A stretch of 64,000 nt of DNA from Crossiella equi (GCF_017876755.1 NZ_JAGIOO010000001.1:62001-126000); one strand, 5' to 3'. Numbered from the stretch's first letter, positions 8,484-22,944 are shown. The notes: generated from the letters alone by a model not told the origin. A program made the numbers and translations.

Positions 8484-8951
8484 ATGGTGGGCGGGTGTAC
8501 GCGCCACGAGGCGATGATCTCCTCCGCGGACTCGAGGATCCTGCTCTGCGACGGCACCGAGGACCCGCCGCTGGTGGTCCTGGAGTGCGTGGAACCGCTC
8601 ATCCCGGTCACCGTGCACGTGGAGGTCTGGGACCGCGAACCGCCCGCGCGACCGGGTGCGGACCGCCTGTGGACCGGCCCGCGCGTGCAGCCGCTGCGCT
8701 CCCGGCGGGGCTCGGTGAGCGTGCGCCCCGGCGGGCAGGAGGCCACGGTGCGCACCATCCCGCTGCCATCCGGCCCGGGGGAGTACCTCGTGGGGCTGTG
8801 GCACACCGGCCGCGAGGTGATGGCCGCGCGCGTTCCCGCGGTGCGGCGCCTGCGCGGGGAGCTGGACGAGCTGGACTGGGAGCAGTACGTGGACGAGCTG
8901 GCGGGCACCGAGGAGTACCTGCTGCGCATCTGGCGCCCGGCTCCGGCCTGA
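8484..8951 (+). CDS. hypothetical protein, beta-rich
   Basis: A 155-residue soluble protein with no recognised domain. It begins MVGGCTRHEAM and ends with a tyrosine-containing acidic helix (DWEQYVDELAGTEEYLL). Alternating strands in the middle (VVLECVEPLIPVTVHVEVW) suggest a small beta fold. A GAGG element 9 bases before 8484 supports this start over an ATG at 8475. An inverted repeat GGTTAC (8442-8447) and GTAACC (8464-8469) lies just upstream and could be an operator. It is followed by a convergent TetR gene. Confidence 0.6.
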   Translation: MVGGCTRHEAMISSADSRILLCDGTEDPPLVVLECVEPLIPVTVHVEVWDREPPARPGADRLWTGPRVQPLRSRRGSVSVRPGGQEATVRTIPLPSGPGEYLVGLWHTGREVMAARVPAVRRLRGELDELDWEQYVDELAGTEEYLLRIWRPAPA

Positions 8952-8954
8952 CGG

Positions 8955-9536
8955 CTACGCGCGCAGTCCCGCCAGCGCCAGCCGCAGTACCCGCTCCCGC
9001 TGGTCCTCGTCCACGTAGGCCACCGCGCTGACGCCCGCGACCAGGCGCAGCACGTCGTCGATGGCGGGTTCCGGGGTGGCCGCCCCGGCGCGCTGGGCCC
9101 GGGCCAGCAGTGGTGCGCCCGCCTCGCGCATGGCCTTGCGGCAGGCCTGGAAGTTCGAGCTGGCCTTGTTGAGGCCGTCGGCCAGGGCGAGTTTGGTGGC
9201 CAGGTAGCCGGTGAAGCGGTGCAGCCAGGTCTCCAGCGCGTCCCAGGGCTCCCGTTCGGCCAGGCCCTCGGCTGCCTGGCACAGCTGCTCGACCTCCTCC
9301 CGGTGCACCTCCTCGACGAGGTCCTCGCGGGTGGGGAAGTTGCGGTAGAGCGTGGCGATGCTTACGCCGGAGCGGCGGGCGATCTCGTCCAGGGAGGCCT
9401 GCGGGCCGTGGTCGGCGAAGGCCTGGCGGCCGGCCGCCAGCAGCGCGTCGAAGTTGCGGCTGGCGTCCGCGCGCCGCGAAAGCGGAGTAGGTCTACGGTT
9501 AAAGCGTAGGACTACTTCGTTTCTGGTTCCACGCAC
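8955..9536 (-). CDS. TetR family transcriptional regulator
   Basis: A 193-residue repressor. The helix-turn-helix spans residues about 30-75 with the typical SGVSIATLYRNFPTREDL. The remaining two thirds form the ligand-binding and dimer domain. The only start codon in frame is GTG at 9536, which places the double operator at 9487-9515 inside the first codons; an unusual start further in cannot be excluded. It diverges from an SDR gene 14 bases away, whose promoter it probably represses. Confidence 0.85.
   Translation of the reverse strand: MRGTRNEVVLRFNRRPTPLSRRADASRNFDALLAAGRQAFADHGPQASLDEIARRSGVSIATLYRNFPTREDLVEEVHREEVEQLCQAAEGLAEREPWDALETWLHRFTGYLATKLALADGLNKASSNFQACRKAMREAGAPLLARAQRAGAATPEPAIDDVLRLVAGVSAVAYVDEDQRERVLRLALAGLRA
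9487..9515. promoter_or_regulatory. double operator for the TetR/SDR pair
   Basis: GTAGGTCTAC (9487-9496) and GTAGGACTAC (9506-9515) are two copies of the palindrome GTAG-NN-CTAC whose centres are 19 bp apart. Together they also form a larger near-palindrome, AGTAGgtCTACG - 7 bases - CGTAGgaCTACT. The site ends 35 bases before the SDR start, where a repressor would block its promoter. Confidence 0.65.
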
Positions 9537-9550
9537 AGGAGCACACGCGC

Positions 9551-10285
9551 ATGTCCACCACGATCGCCCTGGTCACGGGCGCGAACAAGGGCGTCGGCCT
9601 GGCCACCGCCCGCCAGCTGGCCGAACGCGGTCTCACCGTCTACCTGGGCAGCCGCGACCGGGAACGCGGCGCCCAGGCGGCCGCCGGGCTGGCCGAGGCC
9701 GGGGTCGAGGTCCGGCCCCTGGAGATCGACATCACCGACGACGCCTCGGTGGGCAAGGCGGTGGACTTCCTGACCGCCGAGCACGGCCGCCTGGACGTGC
9801 TGGTCAACAACGCCGGGATCCTGCACCGCAAGCCCGCCCTGGAGGTCACCGCCGAGGACCTGGCGCCGGAGTTCGAGACCAACGTCTACGGCCTGGTGCG
9901 GGTCATCCACGCGGTGCTGCCGCTGCTGCGCCGTTCGGCCGCGCCGCGCGTGGTCAACGTCTCCAGCACCTCCGCCGTCTTCGCCCTCGCCGCCGACCCG
10001 GAGACGATGTTCGCGCGGTCGCACGACTCCTTCGCCTACGCCGCGACCAAGGCGGCGGTCAACATGCTGACCGTCAAGTACGCCAACGCCTTCCGTGCCG
10101 ACCCCGGCCTGGCGCACGTCAAGATCAACGCGATCACGCCCGGCTACGTGGCCACCGACATGAACGACTTCCACGGCACCCGCACCACCGAGGAGGGCGC
10201 CCGCGCCTCGGTGAAGCTGGCCTTGCTCGGCCCGGACGGCCCGTCGGGCGGGTTCTTCGACGAGGACGGCCCGATGCCGTGGTGA
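9551..10285 (+). CDS. SDR family NAD(P)-dependent oxidoreductase
   Basis: A 244-residue classical short-chain dehydrogenase. The cofactor motif TGANKGVG is at residues 10-17, NNAG near 91, and the catalytic Ser and YAATK (Tyr, Lys) near 137-162. The TGANKGxG form is shared with carbonyl reductase-like SDRs. It diverges from the TetR gene and carries that regulator's operator upstream, so it is probably induced by a TetR ligand that may be its substrate. Confidence 0.9.
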   Translation: MSTTIALVTGANKGVGLATARQLAERGLTVYLGSRDRERGAQAAAGLAEAGVEVRPLEIDITDDASVGKAVDFLTAEHGRLDVLVNNAGILHRKPALEVTAEDLAPEFETNVYGLVRVIHAVLPLLRRSAAPRVVNVSSTSAVFALAADPETMFARSHDSFAYAATKAAVNMLTVKYANAFRADPGLAHVKINAITPGYVATDMNDFHGTRTTEEGARASVKLALLGPDGPSGGFFDEDGPMPW

Positions 10286-11479
10286 CTAGGCTGGCCGCAC
10301 CAGCGCGCACCCCAGCAGAAGCACCCCGGCGGCCAGGATCGCCTCGCGCGGACCGGCCGCCGCGGCCAGCACGCCCCAGAGCGCGGTCAGCGCCGCCGTG
10401 GTGAGCTTCTGCGCCACCGACCACGCCACCAGGGTGCGCGCGATGCGGTCCTGGGGCAGCTCGGTGAGGCGGCGGGTGGCGAAGACCGGGTTGAACACGC
10501 CCATGCAGGTGACCAGGCCGGTCTGCAGCGCCAGCACGAGCAGCAGACCGGGCGGACCCGGCGTGATGAAGGCCAGCCCGACCGGCCAGCACACCCGGAC
10601 CGTGCCGACCACCCGCAGCACCCGCCGCTCGCCGAACCGCGCCACCGCGCGCGGAGCCAGCCGGGCGCCGAGCAGCCCGCCCAGGCAGGGCAGTGCGAAG
10701 GCCAGGCCGTACTGCCAGGGCGGGAAACCCAGGTCTCGCAACATGAGCACGGCGATCACCGGGGCGGGTGCCATGATCAGCGCGTTCACCGCGACCGTGT
10801 TCACGAACAGCGGCCGCAGCCGGGCGTGGCCGAGGATGTACCGCCAGCCGTCGAGCACGTCCCGGGCCCGCAGGCGTTCGGTGCTGGGCGCCGGTACGGG
10901 CTCGGGCGCGCGGATGGCCCGGATCCCCAAGGCGGACAACAGGTAGCTGACAGCATCGGCCAGGATCGCGGTCACCGGGCCGAACGCGGTGACCGCCCAG
11001 CCACCGAGGGGCGGCCCGAGTGAGGTGGCCGTCCACTGGGTGGCCTCGAACCGGCCGTTGGCCACCAGCAGCTGGTTCCTGGGCACCAGGGCCTTGAGGT
11101 GGGCGCCGCTGGCGGCGAGGAAGGCGATGTCCGCCGCGGCCACCACCGCCGAGACCACGAACAGCTGGCCCAGCGTGAGCACCCCGGCCAGGTGCGCGGC
11201 GGGCACGCTGAGCACGGTGGCGCACCGCAGCAGGTCCATGCCCACCATGACCGGCCGCTTGTGCCGGAACTCCACCCACGGGCCCAGCGGCAGCGCCGCC
11301 ACCGCCCCGACCGCCAAGCCCACCGCCGAGATCAGCGACACCTGCGCCGGATCGGCGTGCAGGACCAGCACCGCCAGGATCGTCAAGGCGTCGAAGGCCA
11401 GCCGGGTACCGAACGCGCTGACCCCGTAGGCGGCCCACAGCCACCCGAAGTCCCTCCCCAGAGCCACCCGGGTATCCAA
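10286..11479 (-). CDS. MFS transporter
   Basis: A 397-residue integral membrane protein with about 12 hydrophobic segments and the inter-helix GPWVEFRHKRPVMVG, which replaces the usual GxLaDrxGrR loop between helices 2 and 3. This resembles drug-efflux MFS proteins of the MefA/enterobactin exporter type. The start is TTG at 11479 next to an AGGTGG element, directly after the stop of the phosphatase gene upstream; a GTG four codons further in is an alternative. It converges with the SDR gene with no intergenic space. Confidence 0.85.
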   Translation of the reverse strand: MDTRVALGRDFGWLWAAYGVSAFGTRLAFDALTILAVLVLHADPAQVSLISAVGLAVGAVAALPLGPWVEFRHKRPVMVGMDLLRCATVLSVPAAHLAGVLTLGQLFVVSAVVAAADIAFLAASGAHLKALVPRNQLLVANGRFEATQWTATSLGPPLGGWAVTAFGPVTAILADAVSYLLSALGIRAIRAPEPVPAPSTERLRARDVLDGWRYILGHARLRPLFVNTVAVNALIMAPAPVIAVLMLRDLGFPPWQYGLAFALPCLGGLLGARLAPRAVARFGERRVLRVVGTVRVCWPVGLAFITPGPPGLLLVLALQTGLVTCMGVFNPVFATRRLTELPQDRIARTLVAWSVAQKLTTAALTALWGVLAAAAGPREAILAAGVLLLGCALVRPA

Positions 11480-11483
11480 CCAC

Positions 11484-13816
11484 CTAGCGCAGTTCCACTC
11501 CCACCAGGCAGGTGTCGTCGTCGGTGTCGGCGTTGCTGTGGGTCAGCAGGTGGTCCAGCCGCTCCTCCAGCGTGCCCCGCGCGGACTCCGCCAGGCCCAC
11601 CAGGTGCGCCAGCGACTCCTCCAGCAGGTTGCCCTTCCGTTCGATCAGGCCGTCGGTGTACATCAGCAGCGTGTCGCCCGCGCCCAGCTGGAGGTCCTCC
11701 TCCTGGTACACCACCTCGTCGGTGGCGCCCAGCAGGATGCCCCGCAGCATCGGCAGCACGGTGGCCCGGCCGCCCCGCACCAGCACCGGCGGCGGGTGAC
11801 CGGCGCGGGCCCAGCGCAGCACCCGCGTCACCGGGTCGTACAGGCCGCACACCGCGGTGGCCACCACGTGGTCGGTGAGGTGCCGGGCCACCACGTTCAG
11901 CCAGGACAGCAGCTGGGCCGGGCCCGCGCCGGTGGCCGCCAGGCCGCGCAGGGCGTTGCGCAGGGCGACCATGCCGGTGGCCGCGTTGATGCCGTGCCCG
12001 GCGATGTCGCCCACGCACACCAGGATCTGCTTGGACGGCAGCACCACCGCGTCGTACCAGTCGCCGCCCACCAGGTGCTCGCCCTGGGCCGGGCGGTAGC
12101 GGACCGCGACCTGGAGGTCGAAGGCGTCCAGCGGGGCCTGGGCCGGGGGCATGATCGCGTGCTGGAGCTGGAGCGCCAGCCGGTTGCGCTCGGCGGCCTG
12201 CAGCTCGCTGTGCGCCAGCTGGTCCCGCGTGGCCGCCAGCGCCACCTCGGTCCAGTGCTGTGCCGAGACGTCCTGGTAGGCGCCGCGCACCGCCAGCAGA
12301 CTGCCCACCGCGTCCAGCACCGGTTCGGCCACCACCCGGATGTGCCGGGTCACCCCGTCCGGGCGCAGCAGCCGGAACGCGGTGTCGGCCGGACGGCGGT
12401 GGTGCAGCACGGTGCGCAGGAAGCGGCCGACCGCGATCGCGTCGTCCGGGTGCGCGTGCGCCGGAAGCTGTTGCAGGGCAACGGGTTCCGGCCTGCCGTA
12501 CAGGTCGTGCAGCTCGCTGTTCCAGGTGATGCGGCCGGTGGTGGTGTCCTCCTCGAACCCGCCGATGCGGCCCAGCCGCTGGGCGTGCTGCAACACCGCG
12601 GCCAGCCGCGCGGACCGGTCCTCCACCCGCCACACCAGCAGCACGTTGTCCTCGTGGCGGCTGATGCCGATGTCCGCGGTCATCGACAGCGGCACGTCGT
12701 TGATGACCGCGGTGAGCAGTACGCGGCTGGCGCGGAACGGCTCGCCGGTGGCGTGCACGCGCAGCACCTTGTCGTACAGGCCGCTGTCGCCCAGCGCGCT
12801 CGGGTAGGCCTCCAGCAGCAGCGCCCCGGCCACCTCCGCCCTGGGGCGGCCGCGCAGGTCGGTGAAGCTCGGGTTGAGGTGGTGGATGCGGAAGTCGGTG
12901 AGCTGCCCGTCCGGCGCCCGGTGCGGAGCCAGCACCAGCGCGGAGTCCAGCAGCCCGTCGGCGAGGTCGGACAGCTCCGCCAGCGGCCGCGCGGTCGGCT
13001 GCCAGCGCCGGGACGGCCCGTGGTCCAGGGTGTGCGTGCACAGCTCGGCCAACGCCTCCAGCTGCCGCTGCACCGCCCGGGGCTGCGGTGGCAGCGGGAT
13101 CGGCCAGCACACCTCCAGCACGCCGAGGATGCGCCCGCCGCGCTCGGCCGGGGTGACGAACCGGCAGCCGTCCGGGTGCTGGCGCTGCCCCAGGGACGGG
13201 ATGCCGCTCTCCGACAGCGAGTGCAGCCACAGCGAGGACCGCGTGACCAGCGCCCGCCGCGCGGCGGTGACCACCCCGGGCGGCACGTGGTGCCAGCGCT
13301 GCGCCTCACCCTCGGCGAACCCGGCGCAGCCCGCGAGATCGAGCGTGCCGTCCACCCCGGCGACCCACACCGCCACCGCGCTCGCGCCCAGCGGGGCCAG
13401 GGCGTTGTGCAGCAGGGACTGCGCGATGGCCTGCGAGTCACCGCCCGCGCTGACCGCGACCTCGGCGGTGCGCAGCCCCACCGCGGCCTCCAGGCCGTTG
13501 TCGGGGGCGTCCTGCGCGGCGGTCAGCGAGGCGGTCAGCTCGGCCAGGTCGTCCTGGGCGGCCTGGCCGACCACGTCCGCGGCCAGCTCCAGCTGCGACA
13601 GCCCGGCGGTCTCGGCCAGGCCCGCCAGCTGCCGCCCCGCCTCGGCCGGACCGCAGTGCAGCCGTTCCACCAGCACGCCCTTGGCCAGCTCGATCAGCGC
13701 GCGCCCGTCGGCGGTGGCGTGCGCGGCCACCACCTCGCGGCGCAGCCGGTCGACCACCTCGGCCAGCCTGCTCTGCCCCGGCTGGGCCGCACGGGGTGGC
13801 GGGACCTCCTCTGACA

Positions 13817-13817
<1 letters not shown>
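11484..13817 (-). CDS. ANTAR-GAF-PAS-SpoIIE protein phosphatase
   Basis: A 777-residue cytoplasmic signalling protein. Residues about 30-85 look like an ANTAR RNA-binding domain (ALIELAKGVLVERLHC), 115-290 a GAF domain, 310-530 two PAS/PAC units, and 560-777 a PP2C-like SpoIIE phosphatase with metal-binding motifs VGGDWYDAV, VGDIAGHGINAA, YTDGLIE and DDDTC. Such phosphatases reactivate STAS anti-anti-sigma factors. Its ATG overlaps the stop of the hybrid kinase (TGATG), so the two are translationally coupled and probably act in one pathway. The frame is open far upstream of 13817, but that part is antisense noise of the kinase. Confidence 0.85.
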
Positions 13818-18337
<4,520 letters not shown>

Positions 18338-18419
18338 TCAACTGGGCATCGTTGATCAACGGCAAATGTCCGCGCGGGCGGTCCCCGGCCGTGGTCCGCA
18401 CGGGCCTACCCTGTGGCCC

Positions 18420-19313
18420 ATGCGCGCGCTGTTCGCTCACGACCTGCCCGACGCGGCCGCCACGGAGGTGTCCCGCGTGCTGGCCACAGTCGGCGTGACC
18501 ACCACCGAGGTGCCCGTGATGTCCACAGTGGACGACCTGTCGCCGCTGGCGGGTCCACCGACCCTGCTGGTGGGCCACGGCCGGGGCGGGCCCCTGGTGC
18601 TGGCGGCGGCCCGGCGGTTGCCTGGAGTGCGCGCGGTGGCGGTGATCGGCGCCCGCGCGGACGAGGCGGTGGCACCGGGGGTGCCGCTGCTCGTCCTGCA
18701 CTCGCCCACCGACAACACGGTCTCGCTGGACCACGCCCGCCGCCTGTTCGAGCTGGCCCGCCACCCGAAGTCCTTCCTGGCCCTGGACGGCGCCGACCAC
18801 CGGCTCACCAACCCGGCCGACGCCACGTTCGCGGCCACGATGATCGCCACCTGGGCCACCCGGCACCTGCCGCAGCTGCCGCGCTCGGTGGAGGGCCACG
18901 TCCGGGTGGCGGAGAACGGCACCGGCCCGTTCGGCCAGACCGTCACCGCGGGCCGCCACGTGCTGCCCGCCGACGAGCCGGTGCCCGTGGGCCGCGACAC
19001 CGGCCTGGCGCCCTACGACCTGCTGCTGGCGGCGCTGGGCGCGTGCACGTCCATGACGCTGCGCATGTACGCCGACCGCAAGCAGCTGCCGCTGGAGCAC
19101 GTCAGCGTGGCGCTGCGCCACTCGCGCGTGCACGCGAAGGACTGCGCGGACTGCGAGACCCGGCAGGGCAAGCTGGACCGCATCGAGCGCACGATCACCC
19201 TGACCGGCGACCTGACCGAGGAGCAGCGCGCCCGCCTGCTGGAGATCGCCGACCGCTGCCCGGTGCACCGGACGCTGCACTCGGAGATCATCATCGACAC
19301 CGCCGGAGCCTAG
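18420..19313 (+). CDS. alpha/beta hydrolase-OsmC family fusion protein
   Basis: Residues 1-155 form a small alpha/beta hydrolase-like domain and 160-297 an OsmC/Ohr domain. In the hydrolase part the nucleophile elbow reads VGHGRGG, so the expected Ser is Gly54, while Asp98 and His127 of the triad remain. In the OsmC part Cys209 (ALGACTSM) and Cys280 (RCPVHR) match the redox pair that reduces organic hydroperoxides. The peroxidase half should be active and the hydrolase half probably not. Its stop abuts the GTG of the AraC regulator, so both are cotranscribed. Confidence 0.88.
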   Translation: MRALFAHDLPDAAATEVSRVLATVGVTTTEVPVMSTVDDLSPLAGPPTLLVGHGRGGPLVLAAARRLPGVRAVAVIGARADEAVAPGVPLLVLHSPTDNTVSLDHARRLFELARHPKSFLALDGADHRLTNPADATFAATMIATWATRHLPQLPRSVEGHVRVAENGTGPFGQTVTAGRHVLPADEPVPVGRDTGLAPYDLLLAALGACTSMTLRMYADRKQLPLEHVSVALRHSRVHAKDCADCETRQGKLDRIERTITLTGDLTEEQRARLLEIADRCPVHRTLHSEIIIDTAGA

Positions 19314-20177
19314 GTGTTCGACACGGCCGACTTCGACCTGGCGCCGTACGCCGGGCTCGACGTCTCGGCCTCCGTGCGGCACACCTACCGCAGCTGGCAG
19401 GACTCGGGCTGGCGCTCGCTGCTCGTGCAGTGCTTCGAGCACGCGCCCGAGGTCGAGGCCCTGCCCATGCCGGGGGTGGCCGACCTGCACCTGGTGCTGT
19501 GCGTGGCCGGGGACGTGGACCTGCGCACCAGCGACCGGGGCAGGCGGCGCTGGGTACCGGGCAGCCTGGACCTGCTGGTGCCCGGCCGCGCCACCGAACG
19601 CGGCTACCGGTCGCGGTCGCCGCTGCGCACGGTCCAGGTGCACATCCCCTCGGCCACCGTGCGGGCGACCGCGGCCCAGCTGGGCGGGGCCGAACCGGAC
19701 TTCGAGGCGCTCTCGGCCGCCGTGGCCGCCGGGGACCCGCTGGTGGAGCACCTGGTCCGCGCGCTGCCCGCCGCCCGGGGCGCCGACGACCTGTACGCCG
19801 AGACCGCCGCGGCCTTCCTGACGACGCACCTGCTCAACGCGCGGCCACCGGCGTCCGGCCCCGAGCACGCCGCGGTGCGGGCCGCCACCGCCCTGATGCG
19901 GGAACGCCTGGCCGAGCCGTTGACCCTGGCCGTGCTCGCCGCCGAGGTGCACCTGAGCGCCTACCACTTCATCCGCGTGTTCCGGGACGCCACCGGGGTC
20001 ACCCCGCACCGCTACCTCGCCGGGCTGCGGATCGAGCACGCGCGGCGGCTGCTGACCTCCAGCACGCTCACCCTGGAGCAGATCGCCGCGCGCTGCGGGT
20101 TCGCCAGCCCCGGCGCGTTGTCCACGGCCTTCCACCGGCAGCTCGGTGTCCGGCCGTCGGCCTACCGCAACAACTGA
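19314..20177 (+). CDS. AraC family transcriptional regulator
   Basis: A 287-residue regulator. The N-terminal half is a cupin-like sensor (AraC_binding), and residues about 190-285 are the double helix-turn-helix (LSAYHFIRVFRDATGVTPH and IAARCGFASPGALSTAFHR). It starts with GTG immediately after the stop of the hydrolase-OsmC gene, with no intervening base, which points to coupled translation and autoregulation of the pair. Confidence 0.9.
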   Translation: MFDTADFDLAPYAGLDVSASVRHTYRSWQDSGWRSLLVQCFEHAPEVEALPMPGVADLHLVLCVAGDVDLRTSDRGRRRWVPGSLDLLVPGRATERGYRSRSPLRTVQVHIPSATVRATAAQLGGAEPDFEALSAAVAAGDPLVEHLVRALPAARGADDLYAETAAAFLTTHLLNARPPASGPEHAAVRAATALMRERLAEPLTLAVLAAEVHLSAYHFIRVFRDATGVTPHRYLAGLRIEHARRLLTSSTLTLEQIAARCGFASPGALSTAFHRQLGVRPSAYRNN

Positions 20178-20236
20178 CCGGTGCACCGCAATCCCACGCA
20201 TGTCCCAGACCACCCGGGGCACCTAGCGTCGCAGCC

Positions 20237-20707
20237 GTGCCCCGCAGCGAACCCTTGCGCTACCGCGCGACCGCGACCACCAGCGCACCCCCGAGCGCCG
20301 TCTGGCGCCTGCTCGCCGACGCCCGCACCTGGCCCGCCTGGTCGGGCGTGGACAGCCTCGACCTGCGCCGCTCCAGCGGGCTCGGCGCGGACGGCCGCGA
20401 CCCGGTCGGCGCGGTGCGGGCCTTCCGCACCGGCCGCACCGTCACCGGGGAACGCGTCACCGGGCTGGCGGAGGAACGGCGCCTGACCTACGAGGACGCC
20501 TTCAACTGGGCCATCCACGACTACCGGGCCGTCGTCGAGCTCACGCCCACCCCCGACGGCGGGACCACCATCGACTGGCACGGCACCTACTCCGCCCGCC
20601 CCGGCCTGGGCTGGCTGGTGCGGCGGGTCATGGACCGCACCATGCGGCGGATGGCGGAGGGGCTCGCCGCCCACGCCGCGAGCCCCTCGGACACGCCTAG
20701 CAGCTGA
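20237..20707 (+). CDS. SRPBCC family protein
   Basis: A 156-residue START-like protein of the polyketide cyclase/SRPBCC type: the early segment SAPPSAVWRLLADARTWPAW is the typical first helix that closes a hydrophobic cavity, and the tail helix (MDRTMRRMAEGLAAHA) is also usual. Ligand unknown. The start is GTG at 20237. Its last 11 bases overlap the end of the convergent hydrolase gene, so no terminator separates them. Confidence 0.82.
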   Translation: MPRSEPLRYRATATTSAPPSAVWRLLADARTWPAWSGVDSLDLRRSSGLGADGRDPVGAVRAFRTGRTVTGERVTGLAEERRLTYEDAFNWAIHDYRAVVELTPTPDGGTTIDWHGTYSARPGLGWLVRRVMDRTMRRMAEGLAAHAASPSDTPSS

Positions 20708-22151
20708 GGTGCCGCCTCGGGCGTTCACCGTCCATCAGGAAGCGGGTCACCGCGGTGTTCAGGCACTGGTTGGGCGTGAACACGTACGCGCCGTGGCCGC
20801 TCTGGTCGGCGGTGACCATGCGCACCCGGTCGCCGAGCGCGTCCCGCATCCGCCGCGCCCCGGCCAGCGGGGTGCCCGCGTCGCGGGTGTTCTGCGCCAG
20901 CAGCACGTTCTCCGGGCCGCGGTCGGACACCCGCACCGGCGCCTCGACCGGGTCGCCCCAGAACGCGCACGCCCGGATGTTGGCCACCGAGGCGCCCCAG
21001 AGCGGGTGGCGGACGCGGTCGATCGCGACGTCGTGCTGGTAGGACGCCACCGACCTCGGCCAGTTCGAGTCCGCGCAGATCACCGCGTGGTAGGCCGACA
21101 TCAGGTTGTCGGTGTCCGGCGGGAACGGGTTCACCGGCTCGGTCGGCAGCGGGCCGCGGGTGTCGTAGGCCCGCCAGTACTTGGCCAGCAGCTCGAAGTT
21201 CGCCCCGGCGTGGCCGTAGAACTTGGCGTGGGTCAGCGCGCGGAACACGGTGCCGTCCGCGCCCTCGTGCGGCTGGCGGTCCAGCTCCTCGGCCAGCTCG
21301 AAGAACTTGGCGCGCACCTGCTCGGGCGTGCGGCCCAGGCCGTACTCGGGGTGCGCGGCGGCGTAGGCGGCGAAGTCCGGGAAGGTGTCCTCCATGCCGC
21401 GCCCGAACATCCGGGTGCCCGTGCGGTCCAGGCCGGTCGGGCCGAGGCTGCTGTCCAGCACGATGCGGTCGTCCCGGTTGGGGAACAGCGTGGTGTAGAC
21501 CGCGCCGAGCCAGGTGCCGTAGGAGTAGCCGAGGTAGGCGATCTTCCGCTCGCCCAGGGCGGTGCGGAGGCGGTCCATGTCCCGGGCGGCGTTGGCGGTG
21601 GTGAGGTGGGGCAGCAGCGGCGCGGAGGCCGAGGTCGCGCACCGCTGGGCGATCGACTTGGCCTTCTCCGCCCACTTCACCACGTCATCGGAGTTGTGGG
21701 CGTAGACGGGCAGGTTGTTGTACTTGAGCTCGTCCTCGGTGAAACCGCACCGGACCGGCGTGCTGTGGCCGACGCCGCGCGGGTCGATGCCGATGATGTC
21801 GTAGGCGTCGCGCACCTCCTGCGGCAGGCCGGTGCCGCCGATGACGGTGAGCAGGAACGGCAGGCTCAGCCCGCCGCCGCCCGGTCCGCCCGGGTTGGTG
21901 AACAGCACGCCCTTGCGCTTGGCCGGGTTCTTGCTGGCCAGGCGGGAGACGGCGAGCTGGATCCGCCTGCCGTCGGGCGCGCGGTAGTCCAGCGGCACGT
22001 CCAGCGTGCCGCACTCCAGCCCGGGGAACGGCACGTCAGCGGGGCACGGGCCCCACCGGACCCCGCTCGGGGCGGCCGCCTGGGCGGTGCCGGTGAGGGC
22101 GGGCGTGGCCAGCACGGCCACGGCCACCACGGTGGACAGGATCTTGCGCAT
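20697..22151 (-). CDS. secreted alpha/beta hydrolase, tripeptidyl aminopeptidase-like
   Basis: A 484-residue secreted enzyme: a Sec signal peptide (MRKILSTVVAVAVLA... AQAA) precedes an alpha/beta hydrolase of the Streptomyces SlpD/SlpE/Tap family (peptidase S33). The oxyanion segment NPGGPGGGG and the nucleophile Ser210 in GYSYGT are clear; the Asp lies in NTRDAGTPL and the His in QSGHGAY near the C-terminus. These enzymes release short peptides from the N-termini of proteins outside the cell. It follows the TetR gene at 22200 by 48 bases and is probably controlled by it. A paralogue lies at 35516-37072. Confidence 0.88.
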   Translation of the reverse strand: MRKILSTVVAVAVLATPALTGTAQAAAPSGVRWGPCPADVPFPGLECGTLDVPLDYRAPDGRRIQLAVSRLASKNPAKRKGVLFTNPGGPGGGGLSLPFLLTVIGGTGLPQEVRDAYDIIGIDPRGVGHSTPVRCGFTEDELKYNNLPVYAHNSDDVVKWAEKAKSIAQRCATSASAPLLPHLTTANAARDMDRLRTALGERKIAYLGYSYGTWLGAVYTTLFPNRDDRIVLDSSLGPTGLDRTGTRMFGRGMEDTFPDFAAYAAAHPEYGLGRTPEQVRAKFFELAEELDRQPHEGADGTVFRALTHAKFYGHAGANFELLAKYWRAYDTRGPLPTEPVNPFPPDTDNLMSAYHAVICADSNWPRSVASYQHDVAIDRVRHPLWGASVANIRACAFWGDPVEAPVRVSDRGPENVLLAQNTRDAGTPLAGARRMRDALGDRVRMVTADQSGHGAYVFTPNQCLNTAVTRFLMDGERPRRHLSC

Positions 22152-22199
22152 CGGGTTCCTCCCCTGCGGCGCGACGTTGCGCGCCGGTGTGGTGACGGG

Positions 22200-22829
22200 T
22201 CAGTCGACCGGATCGCCGACCGCTCCGCCGGTGGCCACGCGCAGGGCGGTGGCCAGGTCCTGGAACGGGTCGCCGAGCTCGGTGAGCTCGCCCCGCACGA
22301 TCCGCTCGCCGATCACCTCGTTGATCACGCGTGCGGCGCCGGTGACCGAGGCCGCGTACCGCCGCACCTCGACGTCCTGCTCGGACCGCCCGAGGCGGGC
22401 GGCGATGATGCCGAGCAGCACCCTCTCGATCTCGTCGGCCGACATCAGCCACGCCGAGCGCAGCGCGGGCTCGGTCTCGCCGAGCCGGACCATGCGCACC
22501 GCGGCGAGGTCGTCCTCGAGCTGCTCGTGGGTGCGGGACCCGGCGAGCTGTTTCTCGGCGCGCAGGTGCTCCTCGATGGAGAGCTCGCGCGGCCAGCGCC
22601 TCAGCGCCGCCACGAACCACTCGGCGCTCTGGGCGATGATCGGCTCGGCGCAGCTCTCCTTGGTGCGGAAGTGCCGCCACAGCGTGCGCACGGACAGTCC
22701 CACCGCCTCGGCGATCTGCTCGCCGGTGGTGGCGGCGACACCCTGCGCCCAGAACAGGCGCGCGGCCTCCCGGGAGATCTCCAGGTGCAGCCGCCTGCGC
22801 CGCTGCTCGCTCATGCCCTTTGGTGTCAT
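22200..22829 (-). CDS. TetR family transcriptional regulator
   Basis: A 209-residue repressor with helix-turn-helix at residues about 30-65 (EQIAEAVGLSVRTLWRHFRTKES). It heads an operon with the secreted peptidase downstream. Two in-frame ATGs (22829 and 22814) are possible; the second has AAAGGG a few bases before it. An operator (22842-22856) sits immediately upstream, as expected for autoregulation. Confidence 0.85.
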   Translation of the reverse strand: MTPKGMSEQRRRRLHLEISREAARLFWAQGVAATTGEQIAEAVGLSVRTLWRHFRTKESCAEPIIAQSAEWFVAALRRWPRELSIEEHLRAEKQLAGSRTHEQLEDDLAAVRMVRLGETEPALRSAWLMSADEIERVLLGIIAARLGRSEQDVEVRRYAASVTGAARVINEVIGERIVRGELTELGDPFQDLATALRVATGGAVGDPVD

Positions 22830-22841
22830 CAAGTGTCAGAA

Positions 22842-22856
22842 TGTCACCAAGTGACA
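22842..22856. promoter_or_regulatory. probable TetR operator
   Basis: TGTCAC-CAA-GTGACA is a perfect 15-bp palindrome just before the TetR start. A weaker copy, TGTCAT-CAA-GTGTCA, with the same spacing overlaps the start at 22826-22840, so binding may be cooperative. Confidence 0.6.
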
Positions 22857-22944
22857 CAATTGGCAACCGAGGACCGGACCAGGGGTCGGCGGCCCTTGAG
22901 TGGGTACCCCGGTGGTCCCCAGCCCCGGCAGGAGGGATCCGGTC

